A DNA stretch of 19,960 nt from Victivallales bacterium (GTDB taxonomy: Bacteria > Verrucomicrobiota > Lentisphaeria > Oligosphaerales > Oligosphaeraceae), in the NCBI GenBank assembly GCA_017963875.1, contig JAGCTA010000250.1, positions 1-19,960 of the forward strand. The letters run 5' to 3'. Within the stretch, counting starts at the first letter, position 1; each line of letters opens with the position of its first letter. Below, one piece after another: positions 1 to 8,948 of the stretch. Position numbers and translations under genes: made by a program. Under the pieces are notes generated by a model. It was not told the DNA's origin. It saw nothing but the letters and a program-made list of their open reading frames with translations, and did not search any database.

Positions 1-915
1 AATGTCCCGCAGGAACTGGTCATCGAGGAACAGGATGTCAAGCACTCCATCTATGAAGTCCCGCAGGAACTTGCTGAAAGAGAAATGGATATCAAGGTTC
101 TCAGGCTCCTGGGACTCACTGTCACACCCGCGCATCTTGACGACTGGAACGGGCTTCTTGAACGAGCGCTCCACCCGAAACGCAATTGCAGAATCGCATT
201 GGTCGGAAAATACGCAGGCCTGAAAGACGCCTATAAAAGCATATTCGAGTCCCTTTCCCACGCAGGCATTGCCCTGTGGACAAACGTCGTCTGCGACATG
301 GTGGAGGCAGAGGAACTCGAAAAGGACACGTCCATGCTTGAGAAATATGACGGAGTGATTGTTCCAGGAGGCTTTGGCGCACGGGGAGTCGAAGGCAAAA
401 TCGTCTCGCTGGAATATGCGCGCACGCATCATTTGCCATGCCTGGGCATCTGCCTCGGTATGCAGTGCATGGTCATTGAATATGCGCGGAATGTCCTTGG
501 ATACAAGGACGCCGATTCCATCGAGTTCAACGAGGGGACGGCCTACCCTGTCATTGACCTTATGGAAGAGCAGAAGAAGGTCATCGGCAAAGGCGGGACA
601 ATGCGCCTGGGTGCCTATCCATGCCGCCTAATGGATGGCAGCCGTGCCGCCGCGCTTTACGGAAATCTCGATATTTCAGAACGCCATCGTCATCGCTACG
701 AGTTCAACAACACCTACCGAAAGGCTTTGGCCGAGGCGGGGCTGAGCATTTGCGGAACCAGTCCCGACGAAGTGCTTGTGGAAATGGTCGAACTTCCCGA
801 ACATCCTTTCTACATCGGATGCCAGTTCCATCCCGAATTCAAATCCAGACCGTTCATGCCCCATCCCCTTTTCACGGGGCTGGTTCAAGCGGCGTTGATT
901 CATCAGGAGAATTGA
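1..915 (+). CDS. pyrG: CTP synthase, C-terminal part (5' truncated by window edge)
   Basis: The open frame enters from the left edge, so no start codon is present. About 304 residues remain of a family of roughly 535-550. The visible part holds the end of the synthetase domain (the stretch around NVPQEL...SIYEVP) and the whole class I glutamine amidotransferase domain. That domain carries the nucleophile elbow GICLGMQ (Cys at residue 151 of the visible fragment) and the [10 protein letters not shown] block supplying the catalytic His and Glu (277 and 279 of the fragment). The enzyme converts UTP to CTP using ATP and glutamine in the cytoplasm, the last step of pyrimidine nucleotide synthesis. 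The stop at 913-915 lies one base before the carB start, and the carB ribosome binding site (AGGAGA, 905-910) is inside this gene, so the two are almost certainly co-transcribed and translationally coupled. Nothing looks degraded. Confidence 0.97.
   Translation, partial: NVPQELVIEEQDVKHSIYEVPQELAEREMDIKVLRLLGLTVTPAHLDDWNGLLERALHPKRNCRIALVGKYAGLKDAYKSIFESLSHAGIALWTNVVCDMVEAEELEKDTSMLEKYDGVIVPGGFGARGVEGKIVSLEYARTHHLPCLGICLGMQCMVIEYARNVLGYKDADSIEFNEGTAYPVIDLMEEQKKVIGKGGTMRLGAYPCRLMDGSRAAALYGNLDISERHRHRYEFNNTYRKALAEAGLSICGTSPDEVLVEMVELPEHPFYIGCQFHPEFKSRPFMPHPLFTGLVQAALIHQEN
905..910 (+). promoter_or_regulatory. Ribosome binding site of carB inside pyrG
   Basis: AGGAGA lies 6 bases before the carB ATG and within the last codons of pyrG. 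It supports the 917 start and translational coupling of the two genes. Confidence 0.75.
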
Positions 916-916
916 T

Positions 917-3900
917 ATGCCCAAAAGGACAGACATTCATAAAATCATGCTTCTAGGTGCAGGCCCCGTCATTATCGGACAAGGCTGCGAATTCGACTAT
1001 TCAGGCGTCCAAGCCTGCAAGGTGCTCAAGCGTGAAGGCTACGAACTGGTGCTGCTCAACAGCAACCCCGCGACCGTCATGACTGACCCCGAATTCGCCG
1101 ACCGAACATATCTGGAACCCATGACGCCAGAATATCTCCATGAAATCATCCGCCGCGAACGCCCTGACGCGCTACTACCCACGTTGGGCGGGCAGACGGC
1201 GCTCAACCTTGCCATGGAGGCATGGCGCAGCGGCGTGCTGAAAAGATACCATGTGGAATTGATCGGCGCCAACGCCGACGCAATCAGCCGTGCCGAGGAT
1301 CGAAAACTGTTCAAATCAACCATGGAAAGCATCGGCATCCAAAGCGCGAAATCAGATTCGGCTCACAGCCTCAAAGAAGCGCAGGTCATCGCCAAGGCAA
1401 TTGGCAAATGGCCGCTCATCGTGCGCCCGGGATTCACATTGGGCGGGTCTGGAGGCGGCATCGCCCATGACGAGAAGGAATTCGCCACCATCGTCGAACG
1501 TGGCCTTGAGGCGAGCCTCAACCACGAGGTGCTTGTCGAGGAATCCCTTCTTGGCTGGAAAGAATATGAAATGGAAGTCATCTGCGACAGTCGCGGGACA
1601 TCCGTCATTGTCTGCTCCATCGAAAACATGGATCCCATGGGCGTGCATACGGGAGATTCCATCACCGTGGCACCAGCCATGACACTCACTGACAGGGAAT
1701 TTCAGGCGATGAGAGAGGATTCGCTCAATGTCATGCGGGCCATCGGCATCCAGACAGGTGGCTCCAATGTCCAGTGGGCGGTCAATCCCCAGAACGGCGA
1801 AAGGCTCATCATCGAAATGAACCCCCGCGTGTCTCGTTCGTCCGCCCTCGCTTCAAAAGCAACGGGCTTCCCAATTGCGAAAATCGCGGCGCTGCTTGCC
1901 GTGGGATATACTCTGGACGAACTGATGAACGACATCACTGGGAACACCCCCGCATGTTTTGAACCCGTGCTCGACTATGTCGTCGTCAAAATGCCCAGAT
2001 TCACCTTTGAAAAATTCCCAACGGCGAACTCAACGCTCGGCACGCAGATGAAGGCGGTTGGCGAGGCGATGGCAATCGGCCGAAATTTCTCGCAGGCTTT
2101 CCAAAAGGCCATCCGCTCGCTTGAAACGGGTCACTGGGGCTTCGGTATTGAAGACAAGCAAACGGCTTTCGACTCCATGGACGACACGTCCATTGAACAA
2201 GAGTTGGCGCGGCCGAATGCCGAGCGCGTGTATGTGCTTCATGCCGCCTTGAAACGCGGCTGGCCCTTGGAGAAAATCTACGAATTGACTGGCATCGACC
2301 TGTTCTACTTGCGAAAACTGAAGGAACTTGTCGATTTCGAATCATCGCTGGACTCTTCCAAGGACTCCATGAAACGCGCCAAGGAACTGGGCTATTCAGA
2401 CAGGCAACTTGCGTTCTCCCTTGGCTCAACTGAACTGGAAATCCGCCAAAAGCGAAAGGAATCAGGCATTGTTCCAGTCTATGGCACAGTCGATACTTGC
2501 GCAGGCGAATTCGCCGCCACAACCCCATATTATTATTCAACCTATTCCGAATATGACGAGCCCGTCCGCAAAACGACACGAAAGGGAAAAATCATGATTT
2601 TGGGCGGCGGTCCGAACAGAATCGGCCAAGGCATCGAATTCGACTGCTGCTGCGTCCACGCCGTCTTCGCACTGAAGAACGCAGGCTACGAAACCGTCAT
2701 GGTCAATTCCAATCCAGAAACTGTCTCGACAGACTATGACACAGCGGACAGACTCTATTTCGAGCCTCTGACATTCGAAGACGTACTCAACGTCTATGAA
2801 CGTGAACAATGCGACGGCGTCATCGTTCAATTGGGCGGACAGACGCCGCTGAACCTCGCCAGTGCGCTTGAACAGGCTGGTGTCCGAATCATTGGCACAC
2901 CGCCTGTAGACATTGATATCGCAGATGACCGTGGCGCCTTCAAGGCGATCGCCTGCTCGGCTGGTATTCGGCAACCGTCAAGCGGCATGGCGGCAACCGT
3001 CGATGATGCCTGCCGCATAGCGAAGGAAATCGGCTATCCCGTCCTGGTCAGACCGTCATTCGTGCTTGGCGGGCGTGCCATGGCGATTGTCACAAAAGAG
3101 GACATGCTGCGGACGTATATGTCGGAGGCGGCACGCGTCTCAGAAGGCCACCCTGTCCTTATTGACAAATTCCTCAACGACGCTCAAGAACTGGACGTGG
3201 ACTGCATTTCTGACGGCCATGACACAATCGTCGGAGCCATCATGGAGCATGTCGAGCAGGCAGGCATCCATTCAGGGGATTCCGCATGCTCAATTCCACC
3301 GAGGGATTTGCCTGAAAACGTTCTTTCTGAAATCCATGCCGTATCATGCCGCCTCGCGCACGAACTCCATGTCGTTGGGCTGATGAACATTCAGTTCGCC
3401 GTCCAGCATGGCAAACTGTATGTGATTGAAGTCAACCCGCGCGCATCCAGAACCGTTCCATTTGCAAGCAAGGCCACAGGCGTCCCGCTCGCAAAATTCG
3501 CGGCATTGTGCATGACTGGCGCGACTTTGAAGGAACTTGGACTGACAAAATCGCCTGAGATTCCTTATTCCGCCTTTAAAGAAGCCGTTTTCCCGTTCGT
3601 GAAATTTCCAGGCGTCGATATCACCCTATCCCCCGAGATGAAATCGACAGGCGAGGTCATGGGTATGGACACAGATGCAGCCAGTGCCTATTTGAAGTCA
3701 CAGGATGCCGCTGGCAACCGCATTCCACGTTCAGGAGGCGTCTTCATTTCCATTCGTGACACTGACAAACTGGCTGCGCTTCCCTTCATCCGCCAGTTGG
3801 CTGCGCACGACTTCGAGTTTTACGCGACCGCTGGCACAGGCGAAATGCTCTATTCACACGGCATTGCATGCCACGGCGTCTTCAGACTCGCGGCGGGGCG

Positions 3901-4159
3901 TCCGAATCTCAAGGATTTGATTCTTGAAAAGAAAATCGGCTGGATTGTCAATATTCCTGACATCGGCGACGATGGCGCGAAAATGCGTTCGTTGGCCATT
4001 GAGTTCGGATTGCCGATTACAACTACCACGGCGGCATTGCAGATGGCGGCGGAGGGATTGTCTAATTCCGCCGTGGACGCGGGGCGCATGGACATCTGCT
4101 CGCTTCAGGAATACCATCGCATGGCTGAATGCCGAAACCTGCGCGAGGCATCCTGCTGA
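917..4159 (+). CDS. carB: Carbamoyl-phosphate synthase large subunit
   Basis: The 1080-residue product is full length for the family. It makes carbamoyl phosphate from bicarbonate, ATP and ammonia passed from glutamine by the small subunit CarA, and it feeds pyrimidine and arginine synthesis. The internal duplication typical of CarB is visible. The first half opens with [18 protein letters not shown] near residue 13, and the second with [15 protein letters not shown] from about 562. Each is followed by an ATP-grasp core (for example GGSGGG in half one and VLGGRAM in half two). A C-terminal MGS-like allosteric domain begins near GGVF at 940. The start ATG lies one base after the pyrG stop, with AGGAGA 6 bases upstream. 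carA is not in the window and must be elsewhere or further left. A weak terminator-like hairpin follows the stop. Confidence 0.98.
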   Translation: MPKRTDIHKIMLLGAGPVIIGQGCEFDYSGVQACKVLKREGYELVLLNSNPATVMTDPEFADRTYLEPMTPEYLHEIIRRERPDALLPTLGGQTALNLAMEAWRSGVLKRYHVELIGANADAISRAEDRKLFKSTMESIGIQSAKSDSAHSLKEAQVIAKAIGKWPLIVRPGFTLGGSGGGIAHDEKEFATIVERGLEASLNHEVLVEESLLGWKEYEMEVICDSRGTSVIVCSIENMDPMGVHTGDSITVAPAMTLTDREFQAMREDSLNVMRAIGIQTGGSNVQWAVNPQNGERLIIEMNPRVSRSSALASKATGFPIAKIAALLAVGYTLDELMNDITGNTPACFEPVLDYVVVKMPRFTFEKFPTANSTLGTQMKAVGEAMAIGRNFSQAFQKAIRSLETGHWGFGIEDKQTAFDSMDDTSIEQELARPNAERVYVLHAALKRGWPLEKIYELTGIDLFYLRKLKELVDFESSLDSSKDSMKRAKELGYSDRQLAFSLGSTELEIRQKRKESGIVPVYGTVDTCAGEFAATTPYYYSTYSEYDEPVRKTTRKGKIMILGGGPNRIGQGIEFDCCCVHAVFALKNAGYETVMVNSNPETVSTDYDTADRLYFEPLTFEDVLNVYEREQCDGVIVQLGGQTPLNLASALEQAGVRIIGTPPVDIDIADDRGAFKAIACSAGIRQPSSGMAATVDDACRIAKEIGYPVLVRPSFVLGGRAMAIVTKEDMLRTYMSEAARVSEGHPVLIDKFLNDAQELDVDCISDGHDTIVGAIMEHVEQAGIHSGDSACSIPPRDLPENVLSEIHAVSCRLAHELHVVGLMNIQFAVQHGKLYVIEVNPRASRTVPFASKATGVPLAKFAALCMTGATLKELGLTKSPEIPYSAFKEAVFPFVKFPGVDITLSPEMKSTGEVMGMDTDAASAYLKSQDAAGNRIPRSGGVFISIRDTDKLAALPFIRQLAAHDFEFYATAGTGEMLYSHGIACHGVFRLAAGRPNLKDLILEKKIGWIVNIPDIGDDGAKMRSLAIEFGLPITTTTAALQMAAEGLSNSAVDAGRMDICSLQEYHRMAECRNLREASC

Positions 4160-4162
4160 ACT

Positions 4163-4183
4163 GTATTGGAAATACTCTTTTTT
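4163..4183 (+). terminator. Weak intrinsic-terminator-like hairpin after carB
   Basis: GTATT, a 3-base loop GGA and AATAC form a 5-bp A/T-rich stem directly followed by TCTTTTTT. The T tract is good but the stem is weak, so it may be only a partial terminator for pyrG-carB. Confidence 0.4.
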
Positions 4184-4207
4184 CAGATGAAAAATTTGTT
4201 TTAAGGG

Positions 4208-4222
4208 GTTATATTATATAAC
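4208..4222. repeat. AT-rich perfect inverted repeat
   Basis: GTTATAT, a central T, then ATATAAC: two perfect 7-base arms 133 bases before the activator start. It could be an operator or overlap a -10 box (TATATT at 4210-4215). There is no clear -35 partner, so its role is unassigned. Confidence 0.45.
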
Positions 4223-4276
4223 GTCTTATTTCCATGAAAGTCACTTATAGCACCGATGTCCAAGACGCTGAGTAAA

Positions 4277-4293
4277 GACCTCGTTGAGGTCGA
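4277..4293. repeat. Small palindrome GACCTC-GTT-GAGGTC
   Basis: Two 6-base arms surround GTT, followed by GA. A close relative sits at 8884-8899 (GGCCTC, GA, GAGGTC, GA). Both lie within about 50 bases of the larger TTGAGC...GAAA hairpin repeat, which suggests a composite dispersed element. Confidence 0.6.
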
Positions 4294-4300
4294 TTATTAG

Positions 4301-4334
4301 TCCCCTCAGGTTGAGCGAAACGAAACCTGGGGTA
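4301..4334. repeat. Dispersed hairpin repeat, divergent copy 1
   Basis: Left arm CCCCTCAGGTT and right arm AACCTGGGG pair with a one-base T bulge. The loop GAGCGAAACGA differs at two positions from the GAGCGCAGCGA loop of the two copies after guaA. It ends 20 bases before the ATG of the sigma-54 activator gene, so it would lie in that gene's leader RNA or next to its promoter. Confidence 0.8.
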
Positions 4335-4354
4335 GCCCTGCCCAATGCCCCACA

Positions 4355-5869
4355 ATGCCAACTAACGTTTCATCAGAAATAGCGGTACTTCGTGAAATCA
4401 CTTCCGTTGTCCTCCGCGAAAGAAATGTACGTCATCTGCTGGATGAGGTCATTGATATCCTTGACCACCAGATGAACATGCTACGTGGTACTGTCACATT
4501 GCTGGAGGGTGATGAACTTCGGATTGAGGCTTCTGCAAAACGGCTGAACGCAGAGGAACGTGTCCTTGGAAGATACCATATCGGCGAAGGCATTACGGGA
4601 CTCGTCGCCAAAACTGGCAAGGCACAGGTCGTTCCAGACATCCGCAAAGACCGTCGTTTCCTCAACCGTACCCGCAGCCGTGGCGTCAATGAGGCTCTTT
4701 CTTTCGTGTGTGTTCCGCTAATCTATCAGAATCAGGTCGTCGGAACGTTGTCTGTTGACAGGGAAATCCAGGAAGATGCGTCCTCTCTTGAAAAGGATGT
4801 CGCATTTCTGGAAATCATCGCGAACATCACGGCCGAGGCCGCTGCCGTCTGTCGAGAGGAATGTGCCGAACGCGAGGCGCTTCAGGAGGAAAACCGCACA
4901 TTGCGCAGAATGCTCCCGAATTCCCCGAAGAATTTTGTCGGCAACAGCAAGAAAATGCGGATGGTCTATGAGCAGATTCGGCAAGTCGCCGCCAGCGATG
5001 CCACGGTTCTGATTCGTGGCTCCAGCGGGACAGGGAAGGAACTGGTAGCAAGGGCCATCCAGAGTCTTTCCCCACGAAGCAAGATGCCATTTGTCGTCCT
5101 CAACTGCGCGGCATTGCCCGAGGCATTGGTCGAATCTGAATTGTTTGGTCATGAAAAAGGTGCCTATACGGATGCACGGGAACGGCGCATCGGTCTTGCA
5201 GAAGCCGCCGACGGCGGCACACTGTTTTTGGATGAAATCGGCGACCTCTCCATTGCGGTTCAAGTCAAACTTCTGCGTTTTCTTCAGGAGCGCACGTTTA
5301 CGCGCATCGGCTCCAATGAGGAACTCAAAAGCAACGTCAGGTTCATTGCCGCCACAAGCCGCAATCTCGAAGACCTGATGAACCGAAAACTCTTTAGGGA
5401 AGACCTCTATTACAGACTTTCGGTCTTTCCCATCGATATGCCTGACCTCGCCGCTCGTTCGGAGGACATCCTCCCGCTGGCACAGCATTTCCTCTCCATG
5501 GTAAATGAAAAATACGGCAAGAATGTCGTAAGAATCTCGACGCCTGCCGCGAACATGCTTCAGGCGTATTCCTGGCCAGGCAATGTCAGGGAACTTGAAA
5601 ACTGCATTGAACGCGCAGTGCTGACCGCCAAAGACGACTGCATCCATTACTACAACCTCCCCCCTGCCCTCCAGTCACCAGATTTCGTCGAAGACGCATT
5701 CAACACGGACGAGCAGTTGTCATTTGAAAAACAGGTTGCAGCGGTCGAAAAGCATATTCTTGAGAATGCCCTGAAACGCCATAACGGCAACAGAACCGCC
5801 GCAGGACGCGAACTGGGCCTTTCACCACGCATGATGAACTATCATTTGAAAAAGGCAGGCATCCAATGA
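4355..5869 (+). CDS. NifA-like sigma-54-dependent transcriptional activator (GAF, AAA+, Fis-type HTH)
   Basis: The 504-residue protein has the three-part layout of a bacterial enhancer-binding protein. An N-terminal GAF sensor (about 8-165) carries the NifA-like stretches GEGITGLVAKTGK and LNRTRSRG. A central AAA+ domain (about 193-420) has Walker A GSSGTGKE (222-229), Walker B TLFLDE (289-294) and FREDLYYRL with the putative arginine finger (R354). A C-terminal Fis-type helix-turn-helix (about 466-504) includes NRTAAGRELGLS. The sigma-54 contact loop reads GAYTDA (269-274) instead of GAFTGA. It would use ATP to open sigma-54 promoters in response to a GAF ligand; 2-oxoglutarate or another nitrogen signal is a guess from NifA. 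No receiver domain is present. The stop overlaps the hisH start (ATGA), so it is co-expressed with hisHF. The start has no obvious Shine-Dalgarno sequence; an in-frame stop at 4298 limits any extension. Confidence 0.92.
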   Translation: MPTNVSSEIAVLREITSVVLRERNVRHLLDEVIDILDHQMNMLRGTVTLLEGDELRIEASAKRLNAEERVLGRYHIGEGITGLVAKTGKAQVVPDIRKDRRFLNRTRSRGVNEALSFVCVPLIYQNQVVGTLSVDREIQEDASSLEKDVAFLEIIANITAEAAAVCREECAEREALQEENRTLRRMLPNSPKNFVGNSKKMRMVYEQIRQVAASDATVLIRGSSGTGKELVARAIQSLSPRSKMPFVVLNCAALPEALVESELFGHEKGAYTDARERRIGLAEAADGGTLFLDEIGDLSIAVQVKLLRFLQERTFTRIGSNEELKSNVRFIAATSRNLEDLMNRKLFREDLYYRLSVFPIDMPDLAARSEDILPLAQHFLSMVNEKYGKNVVRISTPAANMLQAYSWPGNVRELENCIERAVLTAKDDCIHYYNLPPALQSPDFVEDAFNTDEQLSFEKQVAAVEKHILENALKRHNGNRTAAGRELGLSPRMMNYHLKKAGIQ

Positions 5870-6438
5870 CGATGACAGCGATAATCGACTATAAGGCAGG
5901 CAATTGCACCAGTGTTTCAAATGCTTTCGCCTCTTTGGGAATAGAAACAGTCATAACCCGTGACCCGAAAGTGATTGAATCGGCTGGCAGAATCGTCTTT
6001 CCAGGCGTTGGCGCCGCCAAAAGCGCCATGGAGAACCTGGCGGCATTCGGACTCATCGACATCATCCGCGAACAGGCGGTATCGGGAAAACCGTTTCTCG
6101 GCATCTGCCTGGGGATGCAAATCCTGTTCGAACATTCCGAGGAAGACGGCGGCGTATCGCTGCTGGGCATTATCCCAGGCAAGGTCAAACGTTTTCCCGA
6201 TACGCCTGGCTACAAGATTCCCGAAATCGGCTGGAACCAGGTGAATGGAGATAAAGACTATTATTTCGTGCATTCATATTACGCTGAAATCGGCCAATAT
6301 ACCATTGGGACGACTGAATATGCGAATACCACGTTCACAAGTGCCGTCCGCAAGGGAAATCTGACGGCATACCAGTTCCATCCAGAAAAATCTGGCAAGG
6401 CTGGTCTGGAACTCCTGAAGGAGTTTGCATCATGCTAA
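5866..6438 (+). CDS. hisH: Imidazole glycerol phosphate synthase, glutaminase subunit HisH
   Basis: The 190-residue class I glutamine amidotransferase is a normal length for HisH. It releases ammonia from glutamine and channels it to HisF for histidine synthesis; AICAR, the by-product, returns to purine synthesis. The nucleophile motif GICLGMQ has Cys81, and QFHPEKSG supplies His172 and Glu174. The family-typical IGWNQV and YYFVHSYYA stretches are present. The ATG overlaps the stop of the sigma-54 activator by 4 bases. A second in-frame ATG lies two codons in and could serve equally. The end overlaps hisF by 7 bases. The close partner hisF argues for a genuine IGP synthase rather than a stand-alone amidotransferase. 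Confidence 0.95.
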   Translation: MTMTAIIDYKAGNCTSVSNAFASLGIETVITRDPKVIESAGRIVFPGVGAAKSAMENLAAFGLIDIIREQAVSGKPFLGICLGMQILFEHSEEDGGVSLLGIIPGKVKRFPDTPGYKIPEIGWNQVNGDKDYYFVHSYYAEIGQYTIGTTEYANTTFTSAVRKGNLTAYQFHPEKSGKAGLELLKEFASC

Positions 6439-7202
6439 CAAAACGTGTCATCCCATGCCTCGATGTCCGAAATGGACGCGTCACCAAAGGGCAGAAATTC
6501 AAAAACAACATTGACTTAGGCGAGCCAGTCCAGATGGCCATCGACTATTCGGAAGGTGGTGCCGATGAACTGGTCATCTACGATATTACAGCGTCTGCCG
6601 AACATCGCCCCATCGACATAGGCATGGTGCGCGAAACCGCCAAGTCCATCCATATCCCGTTGGCCGTCGGCGGCGGCATTTCCTCACTCGCCGACATGGA
6701 GCGTGTCATCTTGGCAGGCGCAGAGAAGATTTCAGTCAATTCCCTCGCCGTCAGCCAACCCTCAATCATCTCCGAAGGCGCACAGGCCTTTGGCCGCCAA
6801 TGCGTCGTGCTCGGCATGGACCCTGTTCGAAGCGACCGCTGCCCATGCGGATACGAAATCACCATTCGTGGCTTCCGTGAAATGACTGGAATGGATGCCT
6901 TGGAATGGGCAAAACGTGCCGTTGATTTGGGCGCGGGGGAAATCGTCGTCAATTCCGTGGACGCGGATGGCACGCGAGAAGGTTTTGAACTGACGATAAC
7001 GCGACTCATTGCGGACGCGGTCGGCGTGCCAGTCGTCGCCTCAGGCGGTGCAGGCAAGCCAGAGCATCTGGTCACCGTGTTTCAGGAGGGGCATGCGGAC
7101 GCAGCGATAGTCGCGGGAATGATTCATCTCGGGGACTTCACCATTACCGACATCAAATTGGCAATGCGTGACGCTGGTATTCCCACAAGACTAAGTTACT
7201 GA
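6432..7202 (+). CDS. hisF: Imidazole glycerol phosphate synthase, cyclase subunit HisF
   Basis: The 256-residue TIM-barrel protein is full length. It joins ammonia from HisH with PRFAR to give imidazole glycerol phosphate and AICAR. The two catalytic aspartates fall at the canonical numbers: Asp11 in IPCLDV and Asp130 in LGMDP. The phosphate-binding glycine-rich segments (AVGGGIS near 78-84 and ASGGAGKPEH in the last third) are intact. The ATG overlaps the hisH stop (ATGCTAA), with AAGGAG at 6418-6423 inside hisH. guaA follows after 18 bases. No hisA, hisIE or other his genes are visible, so the rest of the pathway lies elsewhere. Confidence 0.96.
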   Translation: MLTKRVIPCLDVRNGRVTKGQKFKNNIDLGEPVQMAIDYSEGGADELVIYDITASAEHRPIDIGMVRETAKSIHIPLAVGGGISSLADMERVILAGAEKISVNSLAVSQPSIISEGAQAFGRQCVVLGMDPVRSDRCPCGYEITIRGFREMTGMDALEWAKRAVDLGAGEIVVNSVDADGTREGFELTITRLIADAVGVPVVASGGAGKPEHLVTVFQEGHADAAIVAGMIHLGDFTITDIKLAMRDAGIPTRLSY

Positions 7203-7220
7203 TTATCTACAGGCATTGAC

Positions 7221-8762
7221 ATGAGCAAGCAATGGATTGCAATTCTTGACTATGGTTCGCAATATACGCAGTTGATTGCAAGACGTATACGTGAACTGGA
7301 AGTCTATTCGGAAATCATCAAGTGCGATACGACGGCGGACGAACTGCGCCAAAATCCCCCTGCGGGAATCATCCTCTCTGGCGGCCCCAACAGCGTTTTT
7401 GAAGATGGTGCGCCGACTGTCGATAAAGCCATTTTTGACATGGGCATGCCTGTGCTGGGCATCTGCTATGGAATGCAGTTGATGTCATACAGCCAAGGCG
7501 GCGTTGTCGTCCCTGGCACAGAGCGTGAATATGGGAAAATGCCCATTGAAATCATGCCTGGCAATCCTTTGTTCGATGGCATTCCGCTGACCATCACCGT
7601 GTGGATGAGCCACGGCGACCGTGTGGAGGCCATCCCTGCAAACTTTGAGCGCGGCGCAGTGTCCGCGACTTGCCCATACGCTGCGATGTTTGATAACTCA
7701 CGGCGTTTCTATGGTCTGCAATTCCACCCAGAAGTTGTTCATACGCAGTATGGTACGGATATTCTTCGGAATTTCGTCACCAAAATCTGCGGATGCCGCC
7801 AGGACTGGAAACTCACATCATGGGTTGAAGACACCGTCGCCAAACTCAAATCGCAGGTTGGAGATGACGAAGTTGTCCTTGGCTTGTCTGGCGGTGTGGA
7901 TTCCTCAGTCGTTGCGGTTCTATTGAACAAAGCCATCGGCAAGCGTCTGCACTGCATATTTGTCGATAATGGCCTGCTCCGTTATCACGAGGCGGAACAG
8001 GTCGAGGAGATGTTCAAGAAGAACCTTGGCTTGGACCTCACGGTTGTCCGCGCGGCGGAAAGATTCTATGCGGCATTGAAGGGGCTTGACAATCCAGAGG
8101 ACAAGCGCAAGGCCATCGGCAAGTTGTTCATTGATGTCTTCGCCGAAGAGGCACGGCGTTTCAAACACTGTAAATATCTGGCACAAGGTACGATATACCC
8201 TGATGTCATTGAAAGCCGCTCACCGAGGAAAGGCCCTTCGCAGACCATTAAAAGCCATCACAACGTCGGCGGGCTGCCACCAGACCTGAAATTTGAACTA
8301 GTCGAACCGCTGAGGGATTTGTTCAAGGACGAGGTCCGCGGTGTCGGGCGAGTCCTCGGTATGGCTGATGAACTGCTTGACCGTCAGCCCTTCCCTGGGC
8401 CTGGCCTGGGCGTTCGTGTCATCGGCGAAGTGACTGCGGAGAAAGTCGCCCTATTGCAGCAGGCGGATTTGCGTGTCCAGGAGGAGATTCGCAAGTTGCC
8501 TGACTACAAGGCCATCTGGCAGACATTCGCCGTGTTGCTTCCTGTCAAAAGCGTTGGTGTCATGGGCGACCAGCGTACATACGAATACACCTGCGCCATC
8601 CGCAGCGTCAATTCTATCGAGGCGATGACAGCGGACTGGACGCGCATCCCCTATGATGTGCTTGCGCGCATGTCCAACCGAATCATCAATGAAGTGCGGG
8701 GAATCAATCGTGTCGTCTATGACATCTCCTCCAAACCCCCCGCGACCATCGAGTGGGAGTAA
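7221..8762 (+). CDS. guaA: GMP synthase (glutamine-hydrolysing)
   Basis: The 513-residue product matches the usual GuaA length of about 510-525. It converts XMP to GMP with ATP and glutamine. The N-terminal amidotransferase domain has GICYGMQL with Cys82 and QFHPEV with His169 and Glu171. The ATP pyrophosphatase domain starts near 195 and has the P-loop SGGVDSS (223-229). The C-terminal dimerisation domain ends in the family-typical NRVVYDISSKPPATIEWE. It follows hisF by 18 bases with only a weak ribosome binding site, consistent with one operon: activator, hisH, hisF, guaA. A repeat-rich gap with a terminator-like structure follows. Confidence 0.98.
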   Translation: MSKQWIAILDYGSQYTQLIARRIRELEVYSEIIKCDTTADELRQNPPAGIILSGGPNSVFEDGAPTVDKAIFDMGMPVLGICYGMQLMSYSQGGVVVPGTEREYGKMPIEIMPGNPLFDGIPLTITVWMSHGDRVEAIPANFERGAVSATCPYAAMFDNSRRFYGLQFHPEVVHTQYGTDILRNFVTKICGCRQDWKLTSWVEDTVAKLKSQVGDDEVVLGLSGGVDSSVVAVLLNKAIGKRLHCIFVDNGLLRYHEAEQVEEMFKKNLGLDLTVVRAAERFYAALKGLDNPEDKRKAIGKLFIDVFAEEARRFKHCKYLAQGTIYPDVIESRSPRKGPSQTIKSHHNVGGLPPDLKFELVEPLRDLFKDEVRGVGRVLGMADELLDRQPFPGPGLGVRVIGEVTAEKVALLQQADLRVQEEIRKLPDYKAIWQTFAVLLPVKSVGVMGDQRTYEYTCAIRSVNSIEAMTADWTRIPYDVLARMSNRIINEVRGINRVVYDISSKPPATIEWE

Positions 8763-8772
8763 TTGCCAATCG

Positions 8773-8805
8773 CTCCCAAGTTGAGCGCAGCGAAACTTGG
8801 GGGAG
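8773..8805. repeat. Dispersed hairpin repeat, copy 2
   Basis: Arms CCCAAGTT (8775-8782) and AACTTGGG (8794-8801) flank an 11-base loop GAGCGCAGCGA. Compared with copy 3, one stem pair has changed from G-C to A-T on both sides, so the pairing is kept. The element starts 10 bases after the guaA stop codon. Confidence 0.88.
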
Positions 8806-8831
8806 GCCCCCGAATGGGTCAAATATCAGTA

Positions 8832-8862
8832 ACCCCAGGTTGAGCGCAGCGAAACCTGGGGT
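8832..8862. repeat. Dispersed hairpin repeat, copy 3 (most regular)
   Basis: Perfect 10-bp arms ACCCCAGGTT and AACCTGGGGT flank the same GAGCGCAGCGA loop as copy 2. It is in the same orientation, 27 bases beyond that copy. It resembles the REP/palindromic-unit type of interspersed element. No associated transposase is in the window. Confidence 0.9.
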
Positions 8863-8876
8863 ATCGTGCCACTAAA

Positions 8877-8915
8877 AGAATACGGCCTCGAGAGGTCGAA
8901 CCTATTCTCTTTTTT
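8877..8915 (+). terminator. Terminator-like stem with T tract between guaA and purA
   Basis: AGAATA (8877-8882) pairs with TATTCT (8903-8908). An inner GG/CC and CCTC/GAGG stem corresponds to the small palindrome at 8884-8899, and TTTTTT follows at 8910-8915. It could end guaA transcripts or act as a leader structure for purA. An outer A/T-rich stem with bulges makes its efficiency uncertain. Confidence 0.5.
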
Positions 8916-8948
8916 GGGAAAAGAGCATTTCATAAAAGGAACAAGACC

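Larger units (their letters stand above)
4160..4354. other. 195-base gap between carB and the sigma-54 activator gene
   Basis: No gene is seen here. In order, the gap holds a weak terminator-like hairpin with a T tract (4163-4183), an AT-rich perfect inverted repeat (4208-4222), a GACCTC/GAGGTC palindrome (4277-4293) and a larger hairpin repeat (4301-4334). No convincing sigma-70 promoter with both boxes at proper spacing was found, and no sigma-54 -24/-12 pair. Confidence 0.7.
8763..8948. other. 186-base gap between guaA and purA
   Basis: No gene is seen here. The gap holds two copies of the TTGAGCGCAGCGAAA hairpin repeat (8773-8805 and 8832-8862), a long-range stem with a T tract (8877-8915) and the purA ribosome binding site (AGGA, 8937-8940, 8 bases before the ATG). 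The arrangement parallels the gap in front of the sigma-54 activator gene. Confidence 0.75.

Noticed and set aside
4718..5647. 309-codon open frame on the minus strand
   Set aside because: It lies wholly antisense to the AAA+ region of the sigma-54 activator, which has full family motifs. The antisense product shows no recognisable domain.
8773..8862. Two regularly spaced repeats that could suggest a minimal CRISPR array
   Set aside because: There are only two copies, each is a self-contained palindrome with long arms, a third lies 4.4 kb away as a singleton, and no cas genes are present.
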